Assembly: GCA_040902425.1 (NCBI GenBank) | Contig: JBBDXI010000041.1 | Coordinates: 1 to 64,000, forward strand | DNA length: 64,000 nucleotides | Source of the DNA: JBBDXI01 sp040902425 | GTDB lineage: Bacteria; Planctomycetota; Phycisphaerae; Phycisphaerales; UBA1924 | Direction: 5' to 3' | Shown: one piece after another, positions 8,084-16,218 of the stretch | Layout: each line of letters begins with the position of its first letter | How positions within the stretch are numbered: the first letter of the stretch is position 1 | Notes under the pieces: model-generated | What the model was told of the DNA's origin: nothing | Seen by the model: the letters and a program-made list of their open reading frames with translations, nothing else | Database searches by the model: none | Made by a program: the position numbers and the translations under genes

Positions 8084-9174
8084 CACCGCGCCAGCGCCAG
8101 CAGCCGCGCCACCCGCTCCTTCACCGGCGGGTGCGAGAGGAACACGCTGCTGATCGACTGGTGGCTCTCCCGCATCTTCCGCAGCGGGTTCACGATGTAC
8201 ATGTGGGCGGTGCCGCGGTTGGCCGTGTCCACCAGCGGCTCCTCGTCGCCCGCGAGCTTCTGCAGGGCCGACGCCAGGCCGAGGGGGTTGCGGGTCAGCT
8301 CCACCGCCCCCGCATCCGCCAGGTACTCGCGCTGGCGGCTGTAGGCCATCTGGATGATCCGCGCCACCAGCGGGGCGACGACCGCCAGCACAAGGGCCAC
8401 GATCAGCAGCACCGCCACCGCCCCGCCGCCGCCCTTCCCGCCGCTCCGCCGCCCGCCCCGCCGCCCCGAGTACCACGCCACGCGCAGGAACGCGTCGCAC
8501 GCGAAGACGATCAGGCCGACCATGGTCGCCATCAGCATGGCGAAGCGGATGTCGAGGTGGCGGATGTGGGCCATCTCGTGGGCCATCACGCCTTGGAGCT
8601 CGTCCCGCGTCAGCTTCTCGCGCAGGCCGCGGGTGATCGCCACCGCCCCGTGCCGCGGGTCGCGCCCGGTCGCGAAGGCGTTCATCGCCGTGTCGTCGAT
8701 CAGGTAGACCCGCGGCATGGGCAGCCCGGCCGCGATCGCCACCTCCTCGACCACGTTGAACAACTGCGGGTCGCTCGGCTTCTGGACCTCGCGGGCCCCC
8801 GACATCATCAGGATCGCCGAGGCCCCGCCGTACCAGCTCCAGAGCGTCCCGAGGATGGCCGCGACCAGGGCCGCGGCACACCCCAGGGCGATCGACGGCA
8901 GCAGCGTCTCCATGTCCGGCGCGCCGCCGGCGTAGACGACGATGGCCGAGGCGATCACGCCGCCGATCGCCACCGCGAGCACGACCATCACGACCATGAG
9001 CGCAGCGCTGTCGCGCCGGTTCTTGCGGATGAGGTCCTGGAAGGTCAGGCTCCCCGGGTACGCCTTGATGCGCTCGCGCATCTCGGCGTCGGGCACGACG
9101 CCCCCGGGCCCGGGGCGGGGACGCCCCGGCTCACGCGCGCTGACAGACCCCGCCTCGCCCGCCGCCCTGCTCAC
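8083..9174 (-). CDS. htpX: M48 family zinc metalloprotease, HtpX-like
   Basis: This is a membrane protease of peptidase family M48, in which HtpX degrades misfolded membrane proteins. The 363-residue protein has two N-terminal spans, the zinc/catalytic motif HEMAH preceded by ELQGVMA, further spans, and a downstream SRQREYLADAGAVEL block that supplies the third zinc ligand. The ATG at 9174 overlaps the lemA stop as ATGA, so it is probably coupled. Residues about 13-25 (rich in Pro, Gly and Arg) come from an in-frame palindromic element at 9109-9134; a start after it (MRERIKAYP) would remove it. LemA and M48 proteases often occur as neighbours. Confidence 0.9.
   Translation of the reverse strand: MSRAAGEAGSVSAREPGRPRPGPGGVVPDAEMRERIKAYPGSLTFQDLIRKNRRDSAALMVVMVVLAVAIGGVIASAIVVYAGGAPDMETLLPSIALGCAAALVAAILGTLWSWYGGASAILMMSGAREVQKPSDPQLFNVVEEVAIAAGLPMPRVYLIDDTAMNAFATGRDPRHGAVAITRGLREKLTRDELQGVMAHEMAHIRHLDIRFAMLMATMVGLIVFACDAFLRVAWYSGRRGGRRSGGKGGGGAVAVLLIVALVLAVVAPLVARIIQMAYSRQREYLADAGAVELTRNPLGLASALQKLAGDEEPLVDTANRGTAHMYIVNPLRKMRESHQSISSVFLSHPPVKERVARLLALAR
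9109..9134. repeat. CCGGGGCG/CGCCCCGG palindrome, copy 1 (family M)
   Basis: CCGGGGCG at 9110-9117 pairs with CGCCCCGG at 9122-9129, followed by CTCAC. It lies in frame within the htpX 5' end. Other copies are at 14902, 54933 and 58051. Confidence 0.82.
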
Positions 9175-9809
9175 GAGAACGAGACCTTCGGCACCTCGCG
9201 CTCCGCCGACTGCTCGAGCCGGAAGTACTCCCGACCGTCGAAGTTGAACGCCCCGGCGACGATGTTCGCCGGGAAGCTCTGGCGCGATTCCTCGTACTTC
9301 GCCACCGTGTCGTTGTAGTGCTGGCGCGAGAACCCGATCCGGTTCTCCGTGCTCGCCAGCTCCTCCTGGAGCGACGCGAAGTTGGTGTTCGCCTTCAGCT
9401 GCGGGTACGCCTCGGCCACCGCGAACAGCCGGCCCAGGGCCTGCGTCAGGAAGCCCTCGGCCTCCGCCCGCTCCCCGATGCTCCCGGAGCCCGCCTGCAC
9501 CGCGCGTGTCCGGGCCGAGATCACCGCCTCCAGCGTCCCCCGCTCGTGACCGGCGTAGCCCTTGACCGTCTCCACCAGGTTCGGGATCAGGTCGTGCCGC
9601 CGCTTCAGTTGCACATCAACCTGGCTGTAGGCGTTGTCCACGTCGATCCGCCGCCGCACCAGCCCGTTGTACATCGCGATCAGCCACAGGATCAGGCTCG
9701 CCGCGACGACCACCAGCCCGATGACGACGACCAGCCCCATCCCCGCGGCCAACTGGCCCAGGGACAGACCGGCGGCCGCGCCTCCCACAATCCCCGTGTC
9801 CATCGGCAT
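9171..9809 (-). CDS. lemA: LemA family protein
   Basis: LemA proteins are membrane-anchored coiled-coil proteins of unclear biochemical role, frequently encoded next to M48 proteases. The 212-residue product has one strong N-terminal membrane span (VVVIGLVVVAASLILWLIA), then the family signature region YNGLVRRRIDVDNAYSQ and the RRHDLIPNLVETVKGYA helix, and ends in a charged tail. An AGGAG ribosome site lies 6 bases before the ATG at 9809. It overlaps htpX by 4 bases and follows a 38-codon gene by 12 bases, forming a three-gene operon. Confidence 0.93.
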   Translation of the reverse strand: MPMDTGIVGGAAAGLSLGQLAAGMGLVVVIGLVVVAASLILWLIAMYNGLVRRRIDVDNAYSQVDVQLKRRHDLIPNLVETVKGYAGHERGTLEAVISARTRAVQAGSGSIGERAEAEGFLTQALGRLFAVAEAYPQLKANTNFASLQEELASTENRIGFSRQHYNDTVAKYEESRQSFPANIVAGAFNFDGREYFRLEQSAEREVPKVSFS

Positions 9810-9821
9810 CTCCTTTGCGCC

Positions 9822-9938
9822 CTACGGCCTGCGTCCGGCCGGGCGCCGCGTCAGCAGAAACAGGGCCCCGACCACGAGCACGGCGACAACGGCCGCCCCG
9901 GCGATCAGCACGATCAGCGACACTCCCATGCCAGCCAT
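9822..9938 (-). CDS. 38-residue single-span membrane peptide
   Basis: A short open frame begins at the ATG at 9938, with a strong AGGAGGGG ribosome site 5 bases upstream, and ends in TAG at 9822-9824. The peptide starts MAGMGVSLIVLIAGAAVVAV, continues as one hydrophobic span of about 25 residues, and ends in a basic tail (TRRPAGRRP). It lies 12 bases before lemA and is the first gene of the lemA-htpX operon. I do not recognise a family. It may be a small regulator or anchor for the LemA/protease pair, but this is inference from position alone. Confidence 0.62.
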   Translation of the reverse strand: MAGMGVSLIVLIAGAAVVAVLVVGALFLLTRRPAGRRP

Positions 9939-10086
9939 ACACCCCTCCTGGGGACCTCCAATGGCCCCAATGGTACCGGCCCGGGCCGGTCCGGTTCACC
10001 GCCCCGCACGCCGCGGCGGTAGGCTGCTGTCAGTTGCCAGCCGGGATTGATTCGGGGCGCGGGCCCCCGTCTTTCGATAATTGCAC

Positions 10087-11313
10087 ATGAGCCCCACCGC
10101 CAGCCCCATCCCGCCCGAGACCGCGCCCCGCCGCGACCCCCTCGCCTTCGCCGAATGGTGGGAGGACCTGATCTGGCCGAAGGTGCTCACGGGGGCCGGA
10201 CTGGGCCTGCGCGCCAACCGGCTCGGGGTGGCGTTCTTCGCCGTCGTGCTCACCGCGGCCCTCCTGGGCATCGGCACGTGGATCGACGACTACCTCATCA
10301 AGGAACCGCCCGTCTGGGCCGTGCACGACGGCTGGGCCTCCATCCCCTGGCGCTGGTTCGTCGAGACCCCGATCCTCCTCGTCCGCACCTGGCCCCTGAC
10401 CACGCTCCTGTTCGGCCCTCTCCTCGCGCTCGCCTGGATGGTCACCCTCGGCGCCATCGCCCGCATGACCGCCGTCGAGGCCTCCAGCGGGCGCCGGATC
10501 CCGTGGATGGAAGGCCTGGGCTTCGCCGCCGGGCGCTGGCGCTCGCTGCTGGGCGCAGCGCTCGTCCCCCTCATCGTCATCTGGTTCATCGCGCTGCTCT
10601 GCGCGGCCTTCGGCGCGGTCCTCCTGAGCTGGCCGGGCCTCAACCTCCTCGGCGCGATCCTCTTCGTCATCCCCCTGGCCTTCGCCCTCCTCGCCGCCCT
10701 CGCCGCCGGCGGGTTCATCCTTGGCTTCCCGCTCCTCGCCCCCGCGGTCGTCTGCGACGGCGCCGACTCGATCGACGCCATGCAGCGGGCCTTCGCCTAC
10801 GTCACCGGCCGCCTCCCGAGGCTGCTCTTCTACCTGCTCCTCGCCGCGATCGGCGTCCTCTTCGTGACAACGGTCGTGGCCATCGTCGTGGGGTGGGCCG
10901 TCGATTTCGCCGCCCTGGCCACCAGCTACTGGACCAGCGCCCGGGGCGCCCAGGCCATCAACCAGGGTTCGCAGCTCCCCTGGCCCTGGAGCCCCCGGTT
11001 CTTCTTCAGGGCCGGCCTCGAGGGCCCGCCCGCCGGGACGTTCAAGGGCGCTGCGGGCATCATCAACTTCTGGACCGCCATCCCCGCCGCGTTCGCCGCC
11101 GCGGCGTTCTTCGCCAGCGCCGGGGCCGCGGCCACCGTCGTCTACCTCGCCATGCGCCGCGTCTGCGACGGCCAGGACATGGCCGAGCTGTGGACCCCCG
11201 GCGCCGTCGAATCGGCCATGGATGAGTCCCTCGCCGGGCGTGCCAGGGTCGCCGGCGAAGCCCCGCCCCCCGCCCCCGGCACGCCCGAGCCCCTCGACGA
11301 ACCGGGGGCGTGA
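10087..11313 (+). CDS. Multi-pass membrane protein of unknown function
   Basis: This 408-residue protein has a soluble N-terminal stretch (about 45 residues), about six or seven membrane spans, and a disordered Pro/Gly-rich C-terminus. The region before residue 120 contains short conserved-looking motifs (EWWEDLIWPK, RIPWMEGLGFAAGRW). The last two resemble stalk segments of membrane proteins that gather several polypeptides, but no family is recognised. The ATG at 10087 is preferred; an in-frame TTG lies two codons upstream. It diverges from the lemA operon across 148 bases with no other gene. Confidence 0.72.
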   Translation: MSPTASPIPPETAPRRDPLAFAEWWEDLIWPKVLTGAGLGLRANRLGVAFFAVVLTAALLGIGTWIDDYLIKEPPVWAVHDGWASIPWRWFVETPILLVRTWPLTTLLFGPLLALAWMVTLGAIARMTAVEASSGRRIPWMEGLGFAAGRWRSLLGAALVPLIVIWFIALLCAAFGAVLLSWPGLNLLGAILFVIPLAFALLAALAAGGFILGFPLLAPAVVCDGADSIDAMQRAFAYVTGRLPRLLFYLLLAAIGVLFVTTVVAIVVGWAVDFAALATSYWTSARGAQAINQGSQLPWPWSPRFFFRAGLEGPPAGTFKGAAGIINFWTAIPAAFAAAAFFASAGAAATVVYLAMRRVCDGQDMAELWTPGAVESAMDESLAGRARVAGEAPPPAPGTPEPLDEPGA

Positions 11314-11320
11314 TCGGCCC

Positions 11321-11410
11321 GGGTACCCCGGCTCTCCGAGCCGGTCCGTTCTCTGAACCCCCGACCATCGAGGGCCCAAGAACGGAACGGCTCGGAGAGC
11401 CGAGCTACCC
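11321..11410. repeat. 90-base palindromic element, copy 2 (family D)
   Basis: The left arm begins GGGTACCCCGGCTCTCCGAG and the right arm ends GGAGAGCCGAGCTACCC. The arms are inverted repeats of about 32 bases around a 26-base centre. The element fills the spacer between the membrane-protein gene and truB. A 90-base relative lies inside the GT39 gene at 13338. Confidence 0.9.
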
Positions 11411-12112
11411 GGCGGGCACCGGCAGCAGGTCCGCTTCGCTCATCGGGTCCGGCAGGTCCGCGAGCCTCCTCGCATCCTCAATCCTGAACTGCCCCACCTG
11501 CGTTCGTCGCAGGGAGAGCAGCATCCCGGCCCCCGTGACCGCCGCCCCAAGGTCGCGCGCCAGCGACCGGATGTAGACCCCCTTCCCGCACCGGACATCC
11601 AGCGTCACCACCGGGAACCGATAGTCCACCACGTCGATCGAGTGGATCGCCACCGGCCGCGGCGCCAGCTCCGGCGCCCGCCCCGCCCGCGCCATCCGGT
11701 ACGCCCGCTCCCCCGCGACCTTGATCGCCGAGTAGGCCGGCGGCGCCTGCATGATCGTCCCGACGAACTTCGCCAGGGCCTCCCGCAGGTGCGCCTCCGT
11801 CGGCGGCGTCAGCACGTTCACCTCCGTCGTCTCCCCCTCGCGGTCATCCGTGGTGGACCGCCGGAGCAGGTCCACCCCCGCCAGGTACCGCTTCTCCCCC
11901 GCCATCACGCGCTCGCACAGGCGCGTCGCCTTCCCGACCAGCACCACCAGCACGCCCGTCGCCAGCGGGTCCAGCGTCCCCCCGTGCCCGACCTTCACCC
12001 GCTTCGGTGCGCCGCCCGCCACCAGCTTGCCCCGCACCCTCCGGCACACCCCCATCGAGGTGATCCCCTCGGGCTTGTCGATCACCAGCACCCCCGACGG
12101 CCCGGCGCTCAC
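11405..12112 (-). CDS. truB: tRNA pseudouridine(55) synthase TruB
   Basis: TruB isomerises U55 in the T-loop of tRNAs. The 235-residue protein starts DKPEGITSMG-type (GVLVIDKPEGITSM), has the catalytic-Asp motif GGTLDPLATG, and the CGKGVYIRSLARDLG block near the C-terminus. It lacks the C-terminal PUA domain found in some TruB proteins, which explains its shorter length. The start is a GTG at 12112 that overlaps the stop of the GT39 gene as GTGA. Its last codons run into repeat D2. Confidence 0.93.
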   Translation of the reverse strand: MSAGPSGVLVIDKPEGITSMGVCRRVRGKLVAGGAPKRVKVGHGGTLDPLATGVLVVLVGKATRLCERVMAGEKRYLAGVDLLRRSTTDDREGETTEVNVLTPPTEAHLREALAKFVGTIMQAPPAYSAIKVAGERAYRMARAGRAPELAPRPVAIHSIDVVDYRFPVVTLDVRCGKGVYIRSLARDLGAAVTGAGMLLSLRRTQVGQFRIEDARRLADLPDPMSEADLLPVPAG

Positions 12113-14118
12113 GGCGCCTGCTCCCGGTACGCCGGCATCCCCACCACGGTCAGGCGTTCCCACTTCCCGCGGCTGTAGTTGAACCCCTCCACCTCGCCCA
12201 CCGGTGAGTGCAGGCGCAGCACCTTCGACGTCGGCAGCACCATCAGCCCGCCCGGGTTCGCGCGCCACCACGCGCCGGCATCCGCCTCGTTCAGCCGCGT
12301 CACCCGCCCCCGCGTCAGGAAGACCAGGCTGTCCTCGTGGAACTCCATGGCCGCCAGCGGGCGCGCCCCCGCCGGGTCCGCGCTGCGGACCACCTCCATC
12401 ACCCGCTGGCTCAGCCACAGCTTCTTGGCTCCGGGCATCACCGCCTGGAACAGGAGGGGCGCGGTCGCCGCCATCGCCACGATCCCCGCCAACTGCCGCC
12501 CCAGCCAGCGCGGCGAATCCCACGGCCGCCGCCACTGATCGACCCAGATCACCAGGCCCAGCACCCACACCAGCCCCAGCGGGATGATCGACCACGAGTG
12601 CCGTACGCCGATCGCGAAGCACGCCGCCGGCAGCCCGATGCAGATCGCGGCGCCGATGGCCACCCACGGCACCTTGACCAGGCCCAGGCGCCGGACCTCT
12701 AGCGCCCGGTTGGTCGCCGCGAACACGGCCCGCGCGCTCAGGAGCGCCAGCGCCGGGTACATCGGCAGCGTGTAGTGCGGCAGCTTCGTCGTCACCAGCT
12801 CGAACACGATCCACGCCGGCGCGAACCACGCGAAGCAGAACCGGTACGCCTCGGCCGCGCCACGGGCGGCCTGAGCCCCGTCCCCCGTGCCATGGGCGGC
12901 TTGAGCCCCGACCATGTCGGGGCGCCCGCCCGTGTCTTCGCCGCGTCTGCGGAACGCCCGCCACGCCAGCAACACGCCCCACAACGTCAGCAGCGACCCC
13001 GGCCACAGCAGCACGGGCAGCAGCAGCGTGTGGTACCCCGGCAGCCCCCAGTGCCCCTCGCGGGCCGCCACCCCGCGCCCCAGCGTCTCGTCCAACACCG
13101 TCTGCCAGTAGCTCCCCCACCCCACCCGCTCCGCCACCGCCCACACCCACGGCCCCACCGCCAGCAGCAGGACCATGACCCCGATCTCCGGCCGAAGCCG
13201 CAGCAACCACCGCCACCGTCGCCCCGACACCGACAGCGCCAGCGCACACAGCCCCGCCACCAGCGGCGTCGCCGGCCCCTTCGTCATCACCCCCGCGGCC
13301 ACCGCCACCCAGAACACGACCGCCCAACGCAGGGTCCGGGTACCGCGGCTCTCCGAGCCGGTCCGTTCCGCCGCGCCGTCGACGCCTGTCTGATCGCAAC
13401 AGACCGGCACGGAGTGCCGCGCTACCCCCCCCGCCCGCTTCCACACCTCCCACAGCCCCCACATCGCCGCGACCGTCGCCGCCAGCAGCACCAGGTCCGC
13501 CCGCGCCTGGTGCGCCTCCCACGCCACCATCGGCGACACCGCCAGCAGCGCCGCCCCCACCCACCCGACCCGGGCGTCGAACATCGAGGCCCCCAGCCGC
13601 CAGACCATCATCGCCGCCGCCACCGCCGCCAGCAGCGACGGCACGCGGTACATCCAGATCGCATCGCGGAACGCGTTGCCCCCGCTGAAGACCCACGCGC
13701 TGCCCGCCTGCAGCCAGTAGATCAGGGGCGGCTTGTTCAGCCGCACCCGGTCCTGCACCATCGGCACCAGCCACCCGCCCCCGTGGACCTCCGGGCGCCG
13801 CTCGCTCTCGGGCAGTGTGGCCGCCTCCAGCATCTGCCGGCTCGCCTGCGCGAACCGCGCCTCGTCCCGGTCCACCACCGGGAGCGAGAAGAACCCCGGC
13901 AGGTACACTACGAGGCACAGCAGCACCAGCGCCACCCCGCCGATCACCGTGCTCGGCCGGATGCGCCACTCCCGCCCCGGCGCGGGCCCGCGTTCCTGGG
14001 TGCCACTGCTCGCCGCGTCTTCGCGGCGCAGCGGTGCCTCACTCTCCGACCCGTCCTGAGCCCTCTGCATGCCGACCCCGGAAATGAGCCCCCCAGCCAG
14101 CAGCGAGCATAGCGACAA
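12109..14118 (-). CDS. GT39-type (ArnT/PMT-like) membrane glycosyltransferase
   Basis: This is an integral-membrane glycosyltransferase of the GT39/ArnT superfamily, which uses polyprenyl-phosphate sugars and modifies lipids or proteins on the outer face of the membrane. The 669-residue protein has about eleven spans. The first periplasmic loop holds the acidic motif VVDRDEARFAQAS, and LNKPPLIYWLQA follows, both typical of the family. Three palindromic repeats lie in frame: residues about 26-40 (13998-14040), 231-260 (13338-13427) and 395-420 (12859-12934). An alternative start is ATG at 14070. The acceptor cannot be named from the sequence. Confidence 0.85.
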   Translation of the reverse strand: MSLCSLLAGGLISGVGMQRAQDGSESEAPLRREDAASSGTQERGPAPGREWRIRPSTVIGGVALVLLCLVVYLPGFFSLPVVDRDEARFAQASRQMLEAATLPESERRPEVHGGGWLVPMVQDRVRLNKPPLIYWLQAGSAWVFSGGNAFRDAIWMYRVPSLLAAVAAAMMVWRLGASMFDARVGWVGAALLAVSPMVAWEAHQARADLVLLAATVAAMWGLWEVWKRAGGVARHSVPVCCDQTGVDGAAERTGSESRGTRTLRWAVVFWVAVAAGVMTKGPATPLVAGLCALALSVSGRRWRWLLRLRPEIGVMVLLLAVGPWVWAVAERVGWGSYWQTVLDETLGRGVAAREGHWGLPGYHTLLLPVLLWPGSLLTLWGVLLAWRAFRRRGEDTGGRPDMVGAQAAHGTGDGAQAARGAAEAYRFCFAWFAPAWIVFELVTTKLPHYTLPMYPALALLSARAVFAATNRALEVRRLGLVKVPWVAIGAAICIGLPAACFAIGVRHSWSIIPLGLVWVLGLVIWVDQWRRPWDSPRWLGRQLAGIVAMAATAPLLFQAVMPGAKKLWLSQRVMEVVRSADPAGARPLAAMEFHEDSLVFLTRGRVTRLNEADAGAWWRANPGGLMVLPTSKVLRLHSPVGEVEGFNYSRGKWERLTVVGMPAYREQAP
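12859..12934. repeat. CACGGGCGGCCTGAGCCCC palindromic cluster inside GT39 gene
   Basis: CACGGGCGGCCTGAGCCCC is followed by CCCGTGCCATGGGCGG and CTTGAGCCCC, then an inverted GGGGCGCCCGCCCGTG. It encodes Ala/Gly/Gln-rich residues in a loop between spans of the GT39 protein. Confidence 0.75.
13338..13427. repeat. 90-base palindromic element in frame in GT39 gene, copy 3 (family D)
   Basis: The left end is GGGTACCGCGGCTCTCCGAG and the right end GGAGTGCCGCGCTACCC. It has the same ends and the same 90-base length as the copy at 11321. It adds 30 codons to the GT39 protein between membrane spans without breaking the frame. Confidence 0.88.
13998..14040. repeat. GGGTGCCACTGCTCGCCG element, copy 1 (family E)
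   Basis: GGTGCCACTGCTCGCCGCG is followed by an inverted CGCGGCGCAGCGGTGCC. It is a half-sized relative of the 90-base element at 34220. It encodes part of the GT39 N-terminal tail. Confidence 0.75.
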
Positions 14119-14905
14119 CCCCGCGCCCGGCGCGGGAGTGAACCACAGAGACCACAGTGAGCACCGAGTGGAAGATCGCGGCGAATCCGCGGCCGCGACC
14201 CCGCCGCGCCCAAGCCCCTTTGCTCACCTCCATCTCGGGTGGCTCCTCGGCGGCCTGGCCGTCATCCTGCTCCTGCTCCCCCTCGATGGCCCGATCAGCC
14301 GCGCCCTCATCGGCCTCCGCCTCGGCGGCGACCTCCGGCGCGAACTCGAGTCCCTCCAGCAGTACGGCCAGACCCTTTCCACGATCGTCGTCGCGATCGC
14401 GATCTGGCTCCAGGACCCCCACCACCGCCGCCGCCTCGCCGACTGGGCCGCGGCCTACATCGCCGCCGCCGTCGTCGTCACGCTCACCAAGGGCCTCGTC
14501 GGCCGCCCGCGCCCGAAGTTCAACGACCCTCTCTACTTCCTCGGCCCCCTCGGCCAGTACCCCATCGACCGCGCTTCGGGCGGCGAGCCCGTCGGCGTCC
14601 GCCACGCCTGGGAGTTCTGGTCCGGCATCTCCTCCGACCTTTGGAGCATGCCCTCCAGCCACACCGCGTTCGCCGTCATGATGGCCGTGGTTGTCGGTAC
14701 GCTCTATCCGCGCCTCCGCCCCCTGATGTGGTCCCTGGCCGCCCTCGTCGGCCTCGCGCGGGTGCTCACCGGCGCCCACTACCCCAGCGACGTCGCCGCC
14801 GGCGCCACGATCGGCCTCGTCATCGCCCACGCGGCGATCAAGGGAGAGTGGGGCCAGCGTGTCGTCGACCGCTGGAGCGGTCGCGCATCGCGCCCCCCTG
14901 AGTGA
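14069..14905 (+). CDS. PAP2 family phosphatase, membrane-bound
   Basis: This is a type 2 phosphatidic acid phosphatase-like enzyme; bacterial members dephosphorylate undecaprenyl pyrophosphate or lipid phosphates. All three catalytic motifs are visible: KGLVGRPRP, PSSHT and RVLTGAHYPSD. They sit among about five to six membrane spans in a 278-residue protein. The N-terminal 50 residues are non-conserved and partly encoded by a CACAGAG-type repeat (14139-14171). The start could instead be ATG 14084 or GTG 14138. The 5' end overlaps the divergent GT39 gene if both longest starts are used, so at least one start is downstream. The stop lies inside repeat M2. Confidence 0.86.
   Translation: MPTPEMSPPASSEHSDNPAPGAGVNHRDHSEHRVEDRGESAAATPPRPSPFAHLHLGWLLGGLAVILLLLPLDGPISRALIGLRLGGDLRRELESLQQYGQTLSTIVVAIAIWLQDPHHRRRLADWAAAYIAAAVVVTLTKGLVGRPRPKFNDPLYFLGPLGQYPIDRASGGEPVGVRHAWEFWSGISSDLWSMPSSHTAFAVMMAVVVGTLYPRLRPLMWSLAALVGLARVLTGAHYPSDVAAGATIGLVIAHAAIKGEWGQRVVDRWSGRASRPPE
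14139..14171. repeat. ACCACAGAG/ACCACAGTGAG tract (family B half-element)
   Basis: AACCACAGAGACCACAGTGA followed by GCACCGAGTGG. It resembles the CACAGAG-rich tract at 33030-33060. It lies in the 5' end of the PAP2 frame. Confidence 0.6.
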
Positions 14906-14927
14906 GCCGGGGCGTCCCCGCCCCGGG
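14902..14927. repeat. GAGCCGGGGCG palindrome, copy 2 (family M)
   Basis: GTGAGCCGGGGCGTCCCCGC followed by CCCGGG. The PAP2 stop codon TGA is part of the element. Confidence 0.82.
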
Positions 14928-15054
14928 CTGGGCTGTCTCCCGCACACCCCCTGTTTCTCCGCACGCCCCACCGGCTTTTCCCGGGCCCTGATGTAGATTC
15001 GGACTGTCCCTCCCCGCCCCCCGCGCCCCCGCCGCGCGCCAACAGGACCCGATC

Positions 15055-16179
15055 ATGCGCCGCACGTTCGCCATCCTCGCTCTCGCCGCCCTCTCGGCCC
15101 CCACTCTCGCCCAGCCGCCCCAGTACACCATCGTCGACCTCGGCGTCCTCCCCACCCACACCACCTCCCAGGGCTTCCGCGTCTCTCCAAACGGCATCGC
15201 CACCGGCCGCTCCGTCGGCTCCGGCCTGGCGAACGCCTTCTCCTGGACCGAGTCCGGCGGCCTCGTCGGCCTCCCCAACCTCACGAGCCCCGCCCGTGCC
15301 TTTTCCGTCGGCAACGGCGTCAACAACGCGGGCACCGTCGTCGGCACCGGCTCCACCACGCCCTTCGGATCCAGCCCGCTCCCCCTCATCTGGCAGGGCG
15401 GCACCGTCGCCCAGCTCCCCCTCCCCGCCGGCGAGACCCTCGGCCGCGCCAACGGCATCAACGCCGCCGGCACCGCCGTGGGCTCGGTCAACGGCGGCTC
15501 GGCCGAACGCGCGGCCATCTACACCGGCGGCGCTGCGGGCTCCGCCGCCATCCTCACCCAGACCACCCCCACCGGCTGCTTCGCCACCACCGCCTTCGGC
15601 ATCAACGACGGCGGGCGCATCGTCGGGATCGGCATCGACCCGAACAACGCCGCCCGCAACGTCGGCTACGCCTTCGACACCTCGACGGGCACCGCCTTCG
15701 AGGTCGGCGCCCTCCCCGGCATGAATAGCGCCATCTGCTTCGGCGTGGGCAACGGCGGCCACATCGTCGGCTCCAGCATGCTCAACCAGGGCTCCGGCCT
15801 GCCCTTCATCTGGAGCGACCTCGCCCGGATCCAGCCGATCCCCCTCCCCGCGGGCGCCAGCACCGCCAGCGCCCGCGCGGTCAACCTCGGCGGCTGGGCC
15901 GTCGGCACCGCCAGCTCCGCTTTCGCCATCCCGTTCCTCTACGACGGCACCGCCACCTACCGCCTCGGCGACCTCATCCCCGCGGGCACGGGGTGGGACC
16001 TGCTCACCAACACGTCGTCCTCGGCCCTCGGCATCGCCGACGACGGCATCATCGTCGGCACGGCCGTCTTCAACGGCAGCGTCCGCGCGTACGCGATGAT
16101 CCCGATTCCCGCTCCGGGATCGCTGCCCCTGCTGGCTGCGTGCGGCCTCGCAGCGGCACGGCGCCGCCGAAGAAGATGA
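15055..16179 (+). CDS. Secreted HAF-repeat protein with PEP-CTERM-like tail
   Basis: This 374-residue exported protein has a signal peptide (FAILALAALSAPTLA). Its body is made of HAF-type repeats, each about 50-60 residues with the pattern GINxxGxxVG followed by a hydrophobic AFxW or LPFIW segment (for example GVNNAGTVVG, GINAAGTAVG, GINDGGRIVG). The C-terminus is a PEP-CTERM-like sorting tail: PAPGSLPLLAACGLAAA then a run of Arg. Such tails direct sorting and anchoring at the cell surface by an exosortase-type system in Planctomycetota and related bacteria. The role of the repeats is unknown; they may form a beta-propeller-like fold. Confidence 0.82.
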   Translation: MRRTFAILALAALSAPTLAQPPQYTIVDLGVLPTHTTSQGFRVSPNGIATGRSVGSGLANAFSWTESGGLVGLPNLTSPARAFSVGNGVNNAGTVVGTGSTTPFGSSPLPLIWQGGTVAQLPLPAGETLGRANGINAAGTAVGSVNGGSAERAAIYTGGAAGSAAILTQTTPTGCFATTAFGINDGGRIVGIGIDPNNAARNVGYAFDTSTGTAFEVGALPGMNSAICFGVGNGGHIVGSSMLNQGSGLPFIWSDLARIQPIPLPAGASTASARAVNLGGWAVGTASSAFAIPFLYDGTATYRLGDLIPAGTGWDLLTNTSSSALGIADDGIIVGTAVFNGSVRAYAMIPIPAPGSLPLLAACGLAAARRRRRR

Positions 16180-16218
16180 GGGGTCGGATCGGTGCGGAGA
16201 CCTCGGGGTGGGGCTGGG

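Noticed and set aside
11321..11410. Intrinsic terminator downstream of the membrane-protein gene
   Set aside because: There is a strong hairpin but no T-tract, and sister copies lie inside coding genes. It is better described as a mobile repeat; it might still attenuate transcription.
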